In this document: piece after piece, positions 1 through 8,274 of the stretch
How positions within the stretch are numbered: position 1 is the stretch's first letter
How the letters are laid out: each line of letters starts with the position of its first letter
DNA from: Lachnospiraceae bacterium
GTDB lineage: Bacteria > Bacillota > Clostridia > Lachnospirales > Lachnospiraceae
Assembly: GCA_024695575.1 (NCBI GenBank)
Contig: JAILHY010000025.1
Coordinates: 1 to 36,019 of the forward strand
Reading direction: 5' to 3'
DNA length: 36,019 nt
Position numbers and translations under genes: made by a program
Notes under the pieces: generated by a model
What the model was told of the DNA's origin: nothing
Databases searched by the model: none
Seen by the model: the letters and a program-made list of their open reading frames with translations, nothing else

Positions 1-1
1 T

Positions 2-55
2 GATGCGATCTATGCCGAACTCTCAGGCAGGGATGATGTTATTCTTTATAAATAG
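2..55 (+). CDS. C-terminal end of an unidentified protein (partial)
   Basis: An open frame enters from the left edge and ends at a TAG stop at 53-55. Only the last 17 residues are visible (DAIYAELSGRDDVILYK). A strong hairpin terminator follows 7 bases later, as expected for a real gene end. The piece is too short to identify the protein. The gene converges on the minus-strand membrane-protein gene. Confidence 0.6.
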   Translation, partial: DAIYAELSGRDDVILYK

Positions 56-62
56 CATAAAG

Positions 63-90
63 AAAGCGGACCCCAAGGTCCGCTTTTGTT
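63..90. terminator. Bidirectional rho-independent terminator
   Basis: A perfect 10-bp stem (AAAGCGGACC, 63-72, with GGTCCGCTTT, 77-86) encloses a CCAA loop. A T-rich tail follows on the plus strand, and the A-run at the stem base gives a short T tail on the minus strand. It lies between convergent genes and probably ends both the plus-strand gene at the left edge and the ilv-leu unit arriving from the right. Confidence 0.85.
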
Positions 91-1428
91 TTACACAGGT
101 CTTTCAAGCAGAAATGTAATTCCGTAATAAAAGTGCAGGAAGAAGAAAAACCATGAAGATATTACATAGATCAAATGAGGCCAGGTACTGTCCTCTTTTA
201 AAGAATCGACCATGAGCTTCGCGGCTGAGACCGTATACAAAACCACCATTCCTGCCATCATGCACCAGGCGAAGTTGGCCGAAGCCATCTGATAACCGGC
301 ATCTTTCAATAAGGAAAACTCAAGTACGCCAGTCGCATAGGCAAATACCGAAAGTCTTCCTTCCGTACTCTTTAAAAAGAATCCCGGGTTCGTAACACAC
401 ATTACAATCGGGAAAAACATTGCAAGCAATATGGAAGTAGGCACATTCATGCTGTAGAGGTGCCAGACTTCAAGAGGCTTACTGAATGAAAGTATAACCG
501 TGCTGTAAACATCTGCATATTTCGCACTCACAATGCTTTCGGCGATCACAAGCAATGCAGACGGAATAACGGCGATCACAATATCGATCAATACCTTTAA
601 GATATTGTTTAAAGGATACTTTTTCGAAAAAAGATCAATGATAAGTTCCGAGATCATGAACAAGAAGCCTGCCGGAAGAAGCATATACATAAACGTGGGC
701 TTTGCCAGCACGGAAAAGAAAAGAATGATCCCGAACTTTAATACAAGATATTTATTCGATTTAAAGAAAATCAACTTTTCGTTCTTCATGTTTCGGAATA
801 TATCGATTCCGATCATGGTAAGTAATAGGCCGAATCCCTTAACCGCCATATGAGTAGGATTATGAAAAGGATTGGGGCTGTATTGACCATGATAAATGCC
901 CATTACAGTAAACCAGGGCATCGCATAAGGGCCCACAAAAGAAAGAACCAAAGAACAGACGGATGATAATCCGACCTCTTTCCTGCCCGTATTATATTTT
1001 ATAACGGAATAAACAAAGATAAGACAGACAATAAACGCAAATACGCCTAACAAAGCATAAACATACGAAGCGGCATACTCGCCGGGTATCTTAAAGAGCA
1101 TAAAAAATCTTACCAGCATATGCCACATAAGATGAGGAACTCTCGCCCAGGATCTTAAGAAGCCTTCTCCCGAGGTAAGATCGTAGTTCCTTGCAAATTT
1201 AAGATGTGCGCCTAAGTCGGAAAGATTATTTAAACAGAAATCCTTACAGTAATTATAATAAGAAATAAATAGAACTGCAGTACATAAAGCTGTAATAACA
1301 CAGTTGACAGCCATTTGCATGGCTGTCCTGTTTTTATCCTCTGTGTCTGTATTACGGGAAATATCATTGCTCTCACCGCAATCCTGATAATTAAATCTGC
1401 TTAAAAGAAAACTGATTAACCTTTGCAT
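91..1428 (-). CDS. Polytopic membrane protein of unknown function, last gene of the ilv-leu unit
   Basis: A 445-residue protein with about nine or ten hydrophobic segments, the first near residues 37-56 and the last near 417-440, after a polar N-terminal stretch of about 35 residues. The loop after the first segment carries SDLGAHLKFAR, an acidic-x3-His arrangement in a first extracytoplasmic loop that recalls GT-C glycosyltransferases or related polyprenyl-linked sugar enzymes. That is only a resemblance and I do not assign a function. The ATG directly follows the leuD stop with no intervening base, and GGAAG about 10 bases upstream lies inside leuD, so translation is probably coupled to leuD. 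The bidirectional terminator follows the stop. It could also be a transporter, but no transporter signature is apparent. Confidence 0.7.
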   Translation of the reverse strand: MQRLISFLLSRFNYQDCGESNDISRNTDTEDKNRTAMQMAVNCVITALCTAVLFISYYNYCKDFCLNNLSDLGAHLKFARNYDLTSGEGFLRSWARVPHLMWHMLVRFFMLFKIPGEYAASYVYALLGVFAFIVCLIFVYSVIKYNTGRKEVGLSSVCSLVLSFVGPYAMPWFTVMGIYHGQYSPNPFHNPTHMAVKGFGLLLTMIGIDIFRNMKNEKLIFFKSNKYLVLKFGIILFFSVLAKPTFMYMLLPAGFLFMISELIIDLFSKKYPLNNILKVLIDIVIAVIPSALLVIAESIVSAKYADVYSTVILSFSKPLEVWHLYSMNVPTSILLAMFFPIVMCVTNPGFFLKSTEGRLSVFAYATGVLEFSLLKDAGYQMASANFAWCMMAGMVVLYTVSAAKLMVDSLKEDSTWPHLIYVISSWFFFFLHFYYGITFLLERPV

Positions 1429-1917
1429 CTATTGATTCTTCCGAATATGATTGATCAGGCCTCCGTCATTAATAAGTTCCTGCATAAACTCGGGAAAAGC
1501 CTGTCCTTTGAAAGAATCTCCGGTAGTATTATCAAGAATAACCCCACTGTCAAAATCGATACTCACGTCATGACCGGCTTCAATTGCCTTTGATGCCTCG
1601 GGACATTCCATAATAGGAAGACCGATGTTAATGGAATTACGATAGAAAATACGGGCAAATGTCTCAGCTATTACGCAACTTACGCCTGAAGCCTTGATCG
1701 CAATGGGAGCATGCTCTCTTGACGACCCGCATCCGAAATTCTTTCCGGCTACTATTATATCACCTTTATTTACTTTAGTCACAAAATCCTTATCGATATC
1801 TTCCATGCAATGAGTTGCAAGCTCGGCAGGATCGGATGAATTAAGGTATCTTGCGGGAATTATAACATCAGTGTCGACGTTGTCGCCGTACTTAAATACA
1901 CTTCCTTGAGCCTTCAT
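1429..1917 (-). CDS. leuD: 3-isopropylmalate dehydratase small subunit
   Basis: LeuD is the swivelling-domain subunit of isopropylmalate isomerase, which interconverts 2- and 3-isopropylmalate in cytoplasmic leucine synthesis. The 162-residue length fits the short bacterial/archaeal LeuD type. Diagnostic segments are DVIIPARYL near the N terminus, [14 protein letters not shown] around residues 58-71 and [18 protein letters not shown] in the middle. The start is preceded by GGAG at a spacing of about 9. The gene lies 6 bases after the leuC stop, so the two subunits are co-expressed, and its stop abuts the start of the membrane-protein gene. The pairing with leuC makes the assignment secure. 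Confidence 0.97.
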   Translation of the reverse strand: MKAQGSVFKYGDNVDTDVIIPARYLNSSDPAELATHCMEDIDKDFVTKVNKGDIIVAGKNFGCGSSREHAPIAIKASGVSCVIAETFARIFYRNSINIGLPIMECPEASKAIEAGHDVSIDFDSGVILDNTTGDSFKGQAFPEFMQELINDGGLINHIRKNQ

Positions 1918-1923
1918 AAGAAA

Positions 1924-3189
1924 TCACTCCGTTTCTTCAGGTGATGATAAACGCCCTGTAATTGCACTTGCGGCCGCTACTGCAGGGCTTGCAAGATAGA
2001 TCTCGCTTGAAACATGACCCATACGTCCAACGAAATTACGGTTGGTGGTGGATACACAACGCTCCCCTTCCGCAAGAACGCCCATGTAACCGCCAAGACA
2101 AGGTCCGCATGTAGGAGTAGACACTACTCCGCCTGCTTCAATGAAAGTTCTTATAAGACCTTCATCCATAGCCTGAAGATAAATATCCTGAGTAGCCGGG
2201 ATCACGATAAGTCTTACATGATCAGCCACCTTTTTCCCTTTAAGAATAGACGCGGCAGTTTTAAGGTCATCGATACGTCCGTTGGTACATGATCCGATGA
2301 CAACCTGATCTATCTTGATTTCCTTCTCAATATCATCAAATGTATGAGTATTCTCAGGCAAGTGAGGAAAAGCAACAGTAGGCTTCAATTCGGAAAGATT
2401 GATGGTATATTCTTCATCGTAAACCGCATCCGCATCAGCACTGTAAACCTTGTATTCCCTTGAAGAATGAGCCTTAATGTACTCTTCTGTTTTGGAATCT
2501 ACAGGGAAAATACCGTTCTTTGCGCCTGCTTCGATTGCCATATTGGCAACGGTAAAGCGGTCATCCATGGATAAAGAAGAAACACCCTCTCCTACAAATT
2601 CCATGGATTTGTAAAGAGCACCGTCCACTCCTATCATACCGATGATATGGAGTATAAGGTCTTTGCCACTTACAAATTTATTAAACTTACCGGTAAGATT
2701 GAATCTTATGGCAGAAGGAACCTTGAACCAAGCCTTTCCCGTAGCCATGCCGGCAGCCATATCCGTAGATCCGACACCTGTGGAAAAAGCACCGAGTGCA
2801 CCGTAAGTACAGGTATGGGAATCAGCTCCGATTATCACATAACCGGCTACAGTAAGACCTTTCTCGGGTAAGAGTGCATGCTCTATACCCATCTTGCCTA
2901 CTTCAAAGTAGTTTGAAATGTTGTTTCTGATTGCAAATTCCCGCACGCACTTGCAATGCTCTGCGGATTTAATATCTTTATTCGGGACAAAATGATCAGG
3001 GACCAATGCGATCTTATCCTTGTCAAATACTCCAACATTTCCCATTTTATCCATTTCTTTGATGGCAACGGGACTGGTAATATCATTACCAAGGACAAGA
3101 TCCAGATTAGCCTCGATAAGCTGACCCGCCTCAACAGATTCAAGCCCTGCATGTGCGGCCAGAATCTTTTGTGTCATAGTCATTCCCAT
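1924..3189 (-). CDS. leuC: 3-isopropylmalate dehydratase large subunit
   Basis: LeuC is the [4Fe-4S]-carrying, aconitase-family subunit of isopropylmalate isomerase and partners LeuD. The HacA-type protein shows [23 protein letters not shown] and [10 protein letters not shown], which supply the three cluster-ligand cysteines, plus the family ending NRNFVGRMG. The open frame extends to 3294, but that would overlap the ilvC end by about 90 bases and add 35 unrelated residues. The ATG at 3189 is preceded by AAGGGG at a spacing of about 9, begins 13 bases after the ilvC stop and gives 421 residues, normal for this subfamily. An in-frame ATG at 3183 is a less likely alternative. It lies between ilvC and leuD in the same unit. 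Confidence 0.95.
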   Translation of the reverse strand: MGMTMTQKILAAHAGLESVEAGQLIEANLDLVLGNDITSPVAIKEMDKMGNVGVFDKDKIALVPDHFVPNKDIKSAEHCKCVREFAIRNNISNYFEVGKMGIEHALLPEKGLTVAGYVIIGADSHTCTYGALGAFSTGVGSTDMAAGMATGKAWFKVPSAIRFNLTGKFNKFVSGKDLILHIIGMIGVDGALYKSMEFVGEGVSSLSMDDRFTVANMAIEAGAKNGIFPVDSKTEEYIKAHSSREYKVYSADADAVYDEEYTINLSELKPTVAFPHLPENTHTFDDIEKEIKIDQVVIGSCTNGRIDDLKTAASILKGKKVADHVRLIVIPATQDIYLQAMDEGLIRTFIEAGGVVSTPTCGPCLGGYMGVLAEGERCVSTTNRNFVGRMGHVSSEIYLASPAVAAASAITGRLSSPEETE

Positions 3190-3202
3190 ATAGAGAAACC
3201 CC

Positions 3203-4234
<1,032 letters not shown>

Positions 4235-4254
4235 TTATGTTTTAATGTTTTCTT

Positions 4255-4755
4255 TTACTGAAGATAAGTTACATTATCGGTACCGCGACTCAGTCCTGCA
4301 ATACCGGTACGTGCCAGTTCAAGGATCTCATAGCCTTCAAGCAGGCCTATAAATGCATTGATCTTATCCTGATCACCCGTCAGCTCGATGATGAGTGAAT
4401 CTTTGCTTACATCAATGATATTGGCTCTGAAGATATCCGCTATTGAGATCACACCCTGACGGTTTGCAGCCGTTGCTCTTACCTTGATCAAAGCAAGTTC
4501 TCTGTACACGCTCTCCGTAGGAGGAAGGACCTTAATGTCTCTTACATCGATAAGCTTAGCGACCTGTTTCTCGATCTGGTTAAGGATATCCTCGTCACCG
4601 CTTGTAACGATGGTGATCCTTGTGTACTTGGGATTGGCTGTCACACCGGCGGTAATGCTTTCGATGTTGTATCCACGCCTTGAAAACAGGCCCGAAATAC
4701 GGCTCAAAACACCGGATGTATTGTCTACGAGAAGCTGAATTACTCTAACGTTCAT
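4255..4755 (-). CDS. ilvN: Acetolactate synthase small (regulatory) subunit, copy 2
   Basis: This is the ACT-domain regulatory subunit of acetohydroxyacid synthase; in the family it activates the large subunit and confers valine feedback inhibition. The 166-residue protein has the N-terminal ACT domain (LLVDNTSGVLSRISGLFSRR at residues 8-27, then GYNIESITAGV) and the C-terminal domain with RELALIKV and IIDVSKDSLIIELTG, ending in the LARTGIAGLSRG segment. It is closer to the consensus IlvH/IlvN pattern than its upstream neighbour. AAGGA precedes the ATG. A promoter-like sequence sits in the 68-base gap upstream, so this gene and ilvC-leuC-leuD may also be transcribed separately from ilvB1. Confidence 0.95.
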   Translation of the reverse strand: MNVRVIQLLVDNTSGVLSRISGLFSRRGYNIESITAGVTANPKYTRITIVTSGDEDILNQIEKQVAKLIDVRDIKVLPPTESVYRELALIKVRATAANRQGVISIADIFRANIIDVSKDSLIIELTGDQDKINAFIGLLEGYEILELARTGIAGLSRGTDNVTYLQ

Positions 4756-4783
4756 GCTGTACTTCCTTATCTAAATTATCAAT

Positions 4784-4812
4784 ATAGTAACCTTGTAAAA
4801 TGCAAAAGTCAA
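4784..4812 (-). promoter_or_regulatory. Candidate internal promoter ahead of the second small-subunit gene
   Basis: On the minus strand, TTGACT (4807-4812) is separated by 17 bases from TACTAT (4784-4789). Transcription would begin near 4777, about 22 bases before the ilvN ATG and upstream of its ribosome binding site. The -35 matches 5 of 6 and the -10 matches 4 of 6 consensus bases. It lies in the longest gap inside the ilv-leu unit. Confidence 0.45.
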
Positions 4813-4823
4813 CAAAAATCACT

Positions 4824-5312
4824 TTAGTTCTCTAAAACGTTACATTTGGGAAGTGCTAAAGTGCCGGTCCTTGCTACTTCAACAACGGAAATACCGGACA
4901 AAGAAGATTTAAAAAGCTCGATCCTTTCCGGAACATCGCATAACTGAAGGATCATGTGGCTCTTGGACATATCAACGATGGACGCATGCATTATGTCACA
5001 GATCTCCATGATATCCTTACGATTGTTCTTGTTGTACTTGACCTTCACAAGCATAAGTTCTCTTGAAACGGAATCCACTTCATCAAAGGTCTTTATCTTG
5101 ATGACATCCAGCTTTTTGTTAAGCTGCTTCTCGATCTGTTCAAGGGTACGTTCGTCCCCGGAACTCACTATGGTCATATTGGATATTTCCGAATCAAAGG
5201 TCTCACCCACGGCAAGGGAATCGATATTAAAGCATCTTCTTGCAAAAAGGCCCGATACTTTGGCCAGAACACCAGATCTGTTTTCAACTAATACTGAATA
5301 TATCTTTTTCAT
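4824..5312 (-). CDS. ilvH: Acetolactate synthase small (regulatory) subunit, copy 1 (divergent)
   Basis: A second ACT-domain small-subunit protein, directly after ilvB1. It has VLVENRSGVLAKVSGLFARR at the N terminus, then CFNIDSLAVGET, MTIVSSGDE and the C-terminal SRELMLVKVKY and VARTGTLALPK. It keeps the family architecture but differs from the downstream copy throughout, so this is an old duplication or two separate acquisitions. An ATG at 5324 overlaps the ilvB1 stop as ATGA, but the GGATGAGG ribosome binding site is well placed (about 6 bases) only for the ATG at 5312, giving 162 residues that begin MKKIYSVLVENRSG. The symbol is by family; which copy partners which large subunit cannot be told from sequence. 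Confidence 0.9.
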   Translation of the reverse strand: MKKIYSVLVENRSGVLAKVSGLFARRCFNIDSLAVGETFDSEISNMTIVSSGDERTLEQIEKQLNKKLDVIKIKTFDEVDSVSRELMLVKVKYNKNNRKDIMEICDIMHASIVDMSKSHMILQLCDVPERIELFKSSLSGISVVEVARTGTLALPKCNVLEN

Positions 5313-5320
5313 TGCAAGCC

Positions 5321-6946
5321 TCATCCTTTCGCAAGATCCATGGGATCAACGGTAACTTCCATTATGCATGAGTTTGAAGAAGAAAGCATTTTAGAAACGC
5401 CATCTTTAATCTCAGCATCCACGGACACTTTAATGTAATCCATTGAGTAGGCCTCGGAGATCTTTTTAAGATCGGGATAATCATTAAGCTTAACAACAGA
5501 ATAATTATCTTTATACGTATAGTGCTGGTATTCCCTCACCATACCAAGAAAACCGTTTTTAAGAACGATAATCTTAACGGGAACATCTTCCTGTTTGATG
5601 GTTGCAAGTTCCATCATGGACATCTGAAAAGCACCGTCACCGCAAACCGCAACAACCTGTTTATCGGGACAGGCAAGCTTGGCTCCAAGGGCTGCGGGGA
5701 TGGAATAGCCCATGGTTCCCATTCCGCCGGTTGTAAGGAATTTGCCTTCTTTTACCACGTGGAAGGAACATGACCAGATCTGATTCTGTCCCACATCGGC
5801 AACGTAAATTGCTTCTTTGTCAAGCATATCGGAAAGGGTCTTTATAAAGCATTCGGGGTCCACAAATTCAGGATTTACCTTTCGCTTTACGAAAAGATCC
5901 TTTTTGAAGCCCTGAAGAGTCTTAAGCCAGTCCTTGGTATCAATCTCGATTTCTTCTTCAAAGGAATTAAGCTGGTTAAATATATTGTCGGCATCGCCTA
6001 CGATGGGTATGGTAGGTCCGCAGTTCTTTCCTATTTCCGCGGGATCTACATCAATATGTACCATAACTTTGTTTTCGGTGATGATGTCTGGCTGGTTTAC
6101 AGCTCTGTCCGCAACCCTTGCTCCCACCATTATCAGAAGATCGGATTCGTTCATGGCTTTGTTGGCCCAGGGCTTACCATTGTTACCCACCATGCCGAAG
6201 TAAAGCGGATGTTCCGTAGGCATGGCTCCTATACCCATCATTGTGGAAACCACGGGAATATTGTATTTTTCTACAAAGGTTCTGAGAGAATCCTTGGCAT
6301 TTGAAAGTAAAACACCGCCGCCTACGCAGATTACGGGACGCTCCGCCTTGGAAAGGGCTTTGACGGTCTTTTTGATCTGGGCGTAGTTTCCGACAAAAGT
6401 AGGCTTGTAGGTTCTCATGGACACTTCGTCCGGATATTTAAACTTGCGGATCTCCGCATTTTGAACATCAATGGGAATATCGATAAGAACAGGTCCCTTA
6501 CGTCCGGTACTTGCTATATGAAAAGCTTCTTTAATGACCCTCGGAATATCCTGAGGATCCTTTACAAGGTAGCTGTACTTTACAAAGGACTCCGCTGCTC
6601 CCGTAATATCGGCTTCCTGAAATACATCGGAACCAAGAAGAGCTGAATTTACCTGTCCCGTAATGCATACTAATGGTATGGAATCGGCAAAAGCAGTTGC
6701 TATACCGGTAATAAGGTTAGTGGCTCCGGGGCCTGATGTGACGGCACATACTCCCACCTTGCCAGATACTCTGGCGAGACCGCTTGCCATATGGGCAGCG
6801 CTCTGCTCTGTCCTTACAAGAACTGTTTTAATATCCGAATGTGTGATTGCTTCATAGAAGGGGCAGATTGCAACCCCGGGATATCCGAAGACGTACTCAA
6901 CGCCTTCCTGAGACAATGCTTTAACTACCGCTTCGGCTCCTAACAT
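5321..6946 (-). CDS. ilvB: Acetolactate synthase large subunit, copy 1
   Basis: A thiamine-diphosphate enzyme condensing pyruvate with pyruvate or 2-ketobutyrate. In the 541-residue protein, FGYPG and the catalytic glutamate in RTEQSAAH lie in the N-terminal PYR domain, followed by TSGPGATNLITGIATA. The C-terminal domain carries the ThDP/Mg motif from GDGAFQMSMMELAT through KNGFLGMVREYQ. It is shorter than, and distinct from, the second copy at 24357-26033, for instance FGYPGVAICPFYEA instead of FGYPGGTILNVYDA. AGGAG precedes the ATG by 7. As first gene of the unit, with two small subunits directly downstream, it is probably a biosynthetic enzyme. A catabolic AlsS-type role is less likely because of the linked small subunits. 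Confidence 0.93.
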   Translation of the reverse strand: MLGAEAVVKALSQEGVEYVFGYPGVAICPFYEAITHSDIKTVLVRTEQSAAHMASGLARVSGKVGVCAVTSGPGATNLITGIATAFADSIPLVCITGQVNSALLGSDVFQEADITGAAESFVKYSYLVKDPQDIPRVIKEAFHIASTGRKGPVLIDIPIDVQNAEIRKFKYPDEVSMRTYKPTFVGNYAQIKKTVKALSKAERPVICVGGGVLLSNAKDSLRTFVEKYNIPVVSTMMGIGAMPTEHPLYFGMVGNNGKPWANKAMNESDLLIMVGARVADRAVNQPDIITENKVMVHIDVDPAEIGKNCGPTIPIVGDADNIFNQLNSFEEEIEIDTKDWLKTLQGFKKDLFVKRKVNPEFVDPECFIKTLSDMLDKEAIYVADVGQNQIWSCSFHVVKEGKFLTTGGMGTMGYSIPAALGAKLACPDKQVVAVCGDGAFQMSMMELATIKQEDVPVKIIVLKNGFLGMVREYQHYTYKDNYSVVKLNDYPDLKKISEAYSMDYIKVSVDAEIKDGVSKMLSSSNSCIMEVTVDPMDLAKG

Positions 6947-6996
6947 AGGTGTTCTCCTGATGAATGATAGACTCTTTGGTATTATTTACTCCGCTC

Positions 6997-7073
6997 AAAC
7001 GCCACTCGGGCTGACTTGATTTGCAATCAAGTCAAACGCCGCTCGGGCTGAAGTGATCATTTCTGATCACTTC
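6997..7073. repeat. Tandem box-plus-palindrome repeat upstream of ilvB1
   Basis: Two units stand head to tail. Each is a 16-base box AAACGCCRCTCGGGCT (6997-7012 and 7034-7049, one difference) followed by a perfect palindrome. Palindrome 1 is a 9-bp stem, GACTTGATT/AATCAAGTC, with a 3-base loop (7013-7033). Palindrome 2 is a 10-bp stem, GAAGTGATCA/TGATCACTTC, with a 4-base loop (7050-7073). The stems differ by CT versus AG at positions 3-4, with matching changes on the opposite arm, so pairing is kept while sequence is not. There is no T tract, so these are not terminators. The element lies in the 5' region of ilvB1 and overlaps the predicted transcription start. It may be an RNA element, a pair of operators or copies of a dispersed genomic repeat. 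Confidence 0.85.
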
Positions 7074-7075
7074 AA

Positions 7076-7104
7076 ATTTTAACACACTAAAGCGTGAATG
7101 TACA
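7076..7104 (-). promoter_or_regulatory. Candidate promoter of the ilvB1 unit
   Basis: On the minus strand, TGTACA (7099-7104) is 17 bases from TAAAAT (7076-7081). Transcription would begin near 7069, inside the outer arm of the second palindrome. The leader to the ilvB1 ATG would be about 120 bases. No T-box consensus (AGGGTGGNACCGCG) or terminator is visible in it. Confidence 0.5.
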
Positions 7105-7117
7105 CTACTTTAAATTA

Positions 7118-7146
7118 TTGATTTAAAGCATCCGATGTGCTATTAT
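7118..7146 (+). promoter_or_regulatory. Promoter of the lipoprotein gene
   Basis: TTGATT (7118-7123), a 17-base spacer and TATTAT (7141-7146), with TG one base upstream of the -10 (an extended -10). It is divergent from the ilvB1 promoter, their -35 elements about 13 bases apart. The lipoprotein ATG lies about 35 bases downstream. Confidence 0.65.
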
Positions 7147-7180
7147 GCTACTGTTGATTCTACTTGAAAGGTATATGGAC

Positions 7181-7654
7181 ATGAAGCGTAAATTAACCGT
7201 ATTTCTTTTGCTGGTTATTATGATTTTAAGCCTCGCAGGCTGCGGATCCAAGTCGGAGGATTCAAAGGCATTAAAGCAGTACAACGACAAAATGACCATT
7301 TTCTTTGATGAGCTTGTGGTGATAAACGATACTATCAACGAAATAGAACCTGAGAATACATCAAGCCTTCAGGAACTCTTCACTCAGTTTGATATTCTGG
7401 AAACCAAGTTTGAATATCTTGCAACCATCAAGGTTCCTCAGGAACTTGTTTATTACGATTCAATCGAGTCTCTTGCAGCCGAAGGCAGCGATTACATGAA
7501 ACAGGCTAACGAATATCTTCATATGGCTTTCGAAGACGGTGCCTACAACGAAAATTACATTGAACCTGCCATGGAATGTTACAGACGTGCCAACAAGCGT
7601 ATCCGTTACATTGTTTCTTTGATCCACGGCGAAGTTCCCAATGATGCCCAGTAA
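7181..7654 (+). CDS. Putative lipoprotein of unknown function
   Basis: A 157-residue protein with a lipoprotein signal: basic MKRK, a hydrophobic stretch, then the lipobox LAGC with the lipidated cysteine near residue 20. It is expected to be anchored to the outer face of the membrane. The mature part is acidic and probably helical, with many Glu and Tyr residues and no domain I recognise. In-frame ATGs exist at 7145, 7175 and 7181; AAAGG at 7167-7171 has good spacing (about 9) only for 7181, and the promoter -10 overlaps 7145. It is monocistronic, divergent from ilvB1, and ends at a terminator shared with the convergent phosphatase gene. Confidence 0.8.
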   Translation: MKRKLTVFLLLVIMILSLAGCGSKSEDSKALKQYNDKMTIFFDELVVINDTINEIEPENTSSLQELFTQFDILETKFEYLATIKVPQELVYYDSIESLAAEGSDYMKQANEYLHMAFEDGAYNENYIEPAMECYRRANKRIRYIVSLIHGEVPNDAQ

Positions 7655-7660
7655 ACAAAA

Positions 7661-7687
7661 AGAAGCTGATTCACTCAGCTTCTTTTA
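7661..7687. terminator. Bidirectional terminator overlapping a stop codon
   Basis: A 9-bp stem AGAAGCTGA (7661-7669) with TCAGCTTCT (7675-7683) and a TTCAC loop, followed by TTTT on the plus strand and preceded by an A-rich run giving a T tail on the minus strand. The right arm contains the TGA stop (7675-7677) of the convergent phosphatase gene, so the terminator serves both genes. Confidence 0.8.
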
Positions 7688-8274
7688 TATTTGAGAATTT
7701 CTTTTATATCATTATCGCTAAGGACTACTTCCTGCAGATTTCCAAAGGCAAAATGTTTAAGCATATCGTTATAATCCACATGCCTTATGGGACATAAAAG
7801 AGCCTTCAGCGATGCCGAATGGGATACGATAAGAACATCATCCTGCTCACCGCACTCTCCGATTATTTCCTTAAAAGCATCTATGATATCATCGGATTTG
7901 TGATGATAACTCTCTCCTTCAGGCGGAGCCGCGTCCTTCCTGTGAACATGCCAGTAATCATATTCACTGCGATATTTTGCCCTTACCTCGTCCCAGGAAA
8001 GACCCTCAAACTTTCCAAAACAAAGTTCCTTCAAGCCTTCTTTTTTGATTATGGGAATGTTATATTCCTTAGCAACAAAGTCTCCGGTTTCAAAAGCTCG
8101 TTTTAAAGGACTTGTATAAACCTTCTTGAAAGCAAAGTCCGTCTTTCTGAGTCGCTTTAAGAACTCACCCGCCGCTTTGATCCCGTTTTCGTTAAGGGAA
8201 GTGTCGGTAACGCCCTGAATCTTTCCTTTTTTATTCCAGTCTGTTTCCCCGTGTCTTACACAAACCAGTCTCAT
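7675..8274 (-). CDS. Histidine phosphatase family protein (phosphoglycerate-mutase-like)
   Basis: A 199-residue cytoplasmic phosphatase of the branch-1 histidine phosphatase family. The phosphorylatable histidine is in RHGETDWN at residues 7-14. YTSPLKRAFETG supplies the second arginine, LCFGKFEG the acidic residue region, and VSHSASLKALL the second catalytic histidine. Substrates in this family range from sugar phosphates to cobalamin precursors (CobC) and cannot be read from sequence. The start overlaps the stop of the upstream hexapeptide-repeat gene by one base, so the two are probably translationally coupled. It is the last gene of the argH-to-phosphatase unit. Confidence 0.88.
   Translation of the reverse strand: MRLVCVRHGETDWNKKGKIQGVTDTSLNENGIKAAGEFLKRLRKTDFAFKKVYTSPLKRAFETGDFVAKEYNIPIIKKEGLKELCFGKFEGLSWDEVRAKYRSEYDYWHVHRKDAAPPEGESYHHKSDDIIDAFKEIIGECGEQDDVLIVSHSASLKALLCPIRHVDYNDMLKHFAFGNLQEVVLSDNDIKEILKYKRS

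Noticed and set aside
6995-7060. A 21-codon frame in the ilvB1 leader, a possible attenuation leader peptide containing Leu, Ile and Val
   Set aside because: Its ATG sits in the loop of a palindrome with no ribosome binding site, only about 9 bases after the predicted transcription start, and there are too few branched-chain codons and no terminator. The coding potential is explained by the repeat itself.
6997-7073. A CRISPR array
   Set aside because: Only two units, the repeated part is 16 bases, the intervening sequences are palindromes rather than spacers, and no cas genes are present.
6947-7075. A T-box or other known riboswitch before ilvB1
   Set aside because: No AGGGTGGNACCGCG-like box, specifier loop or terminator/antiterminator pair was found. 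The same check failed before leuB and trpS.
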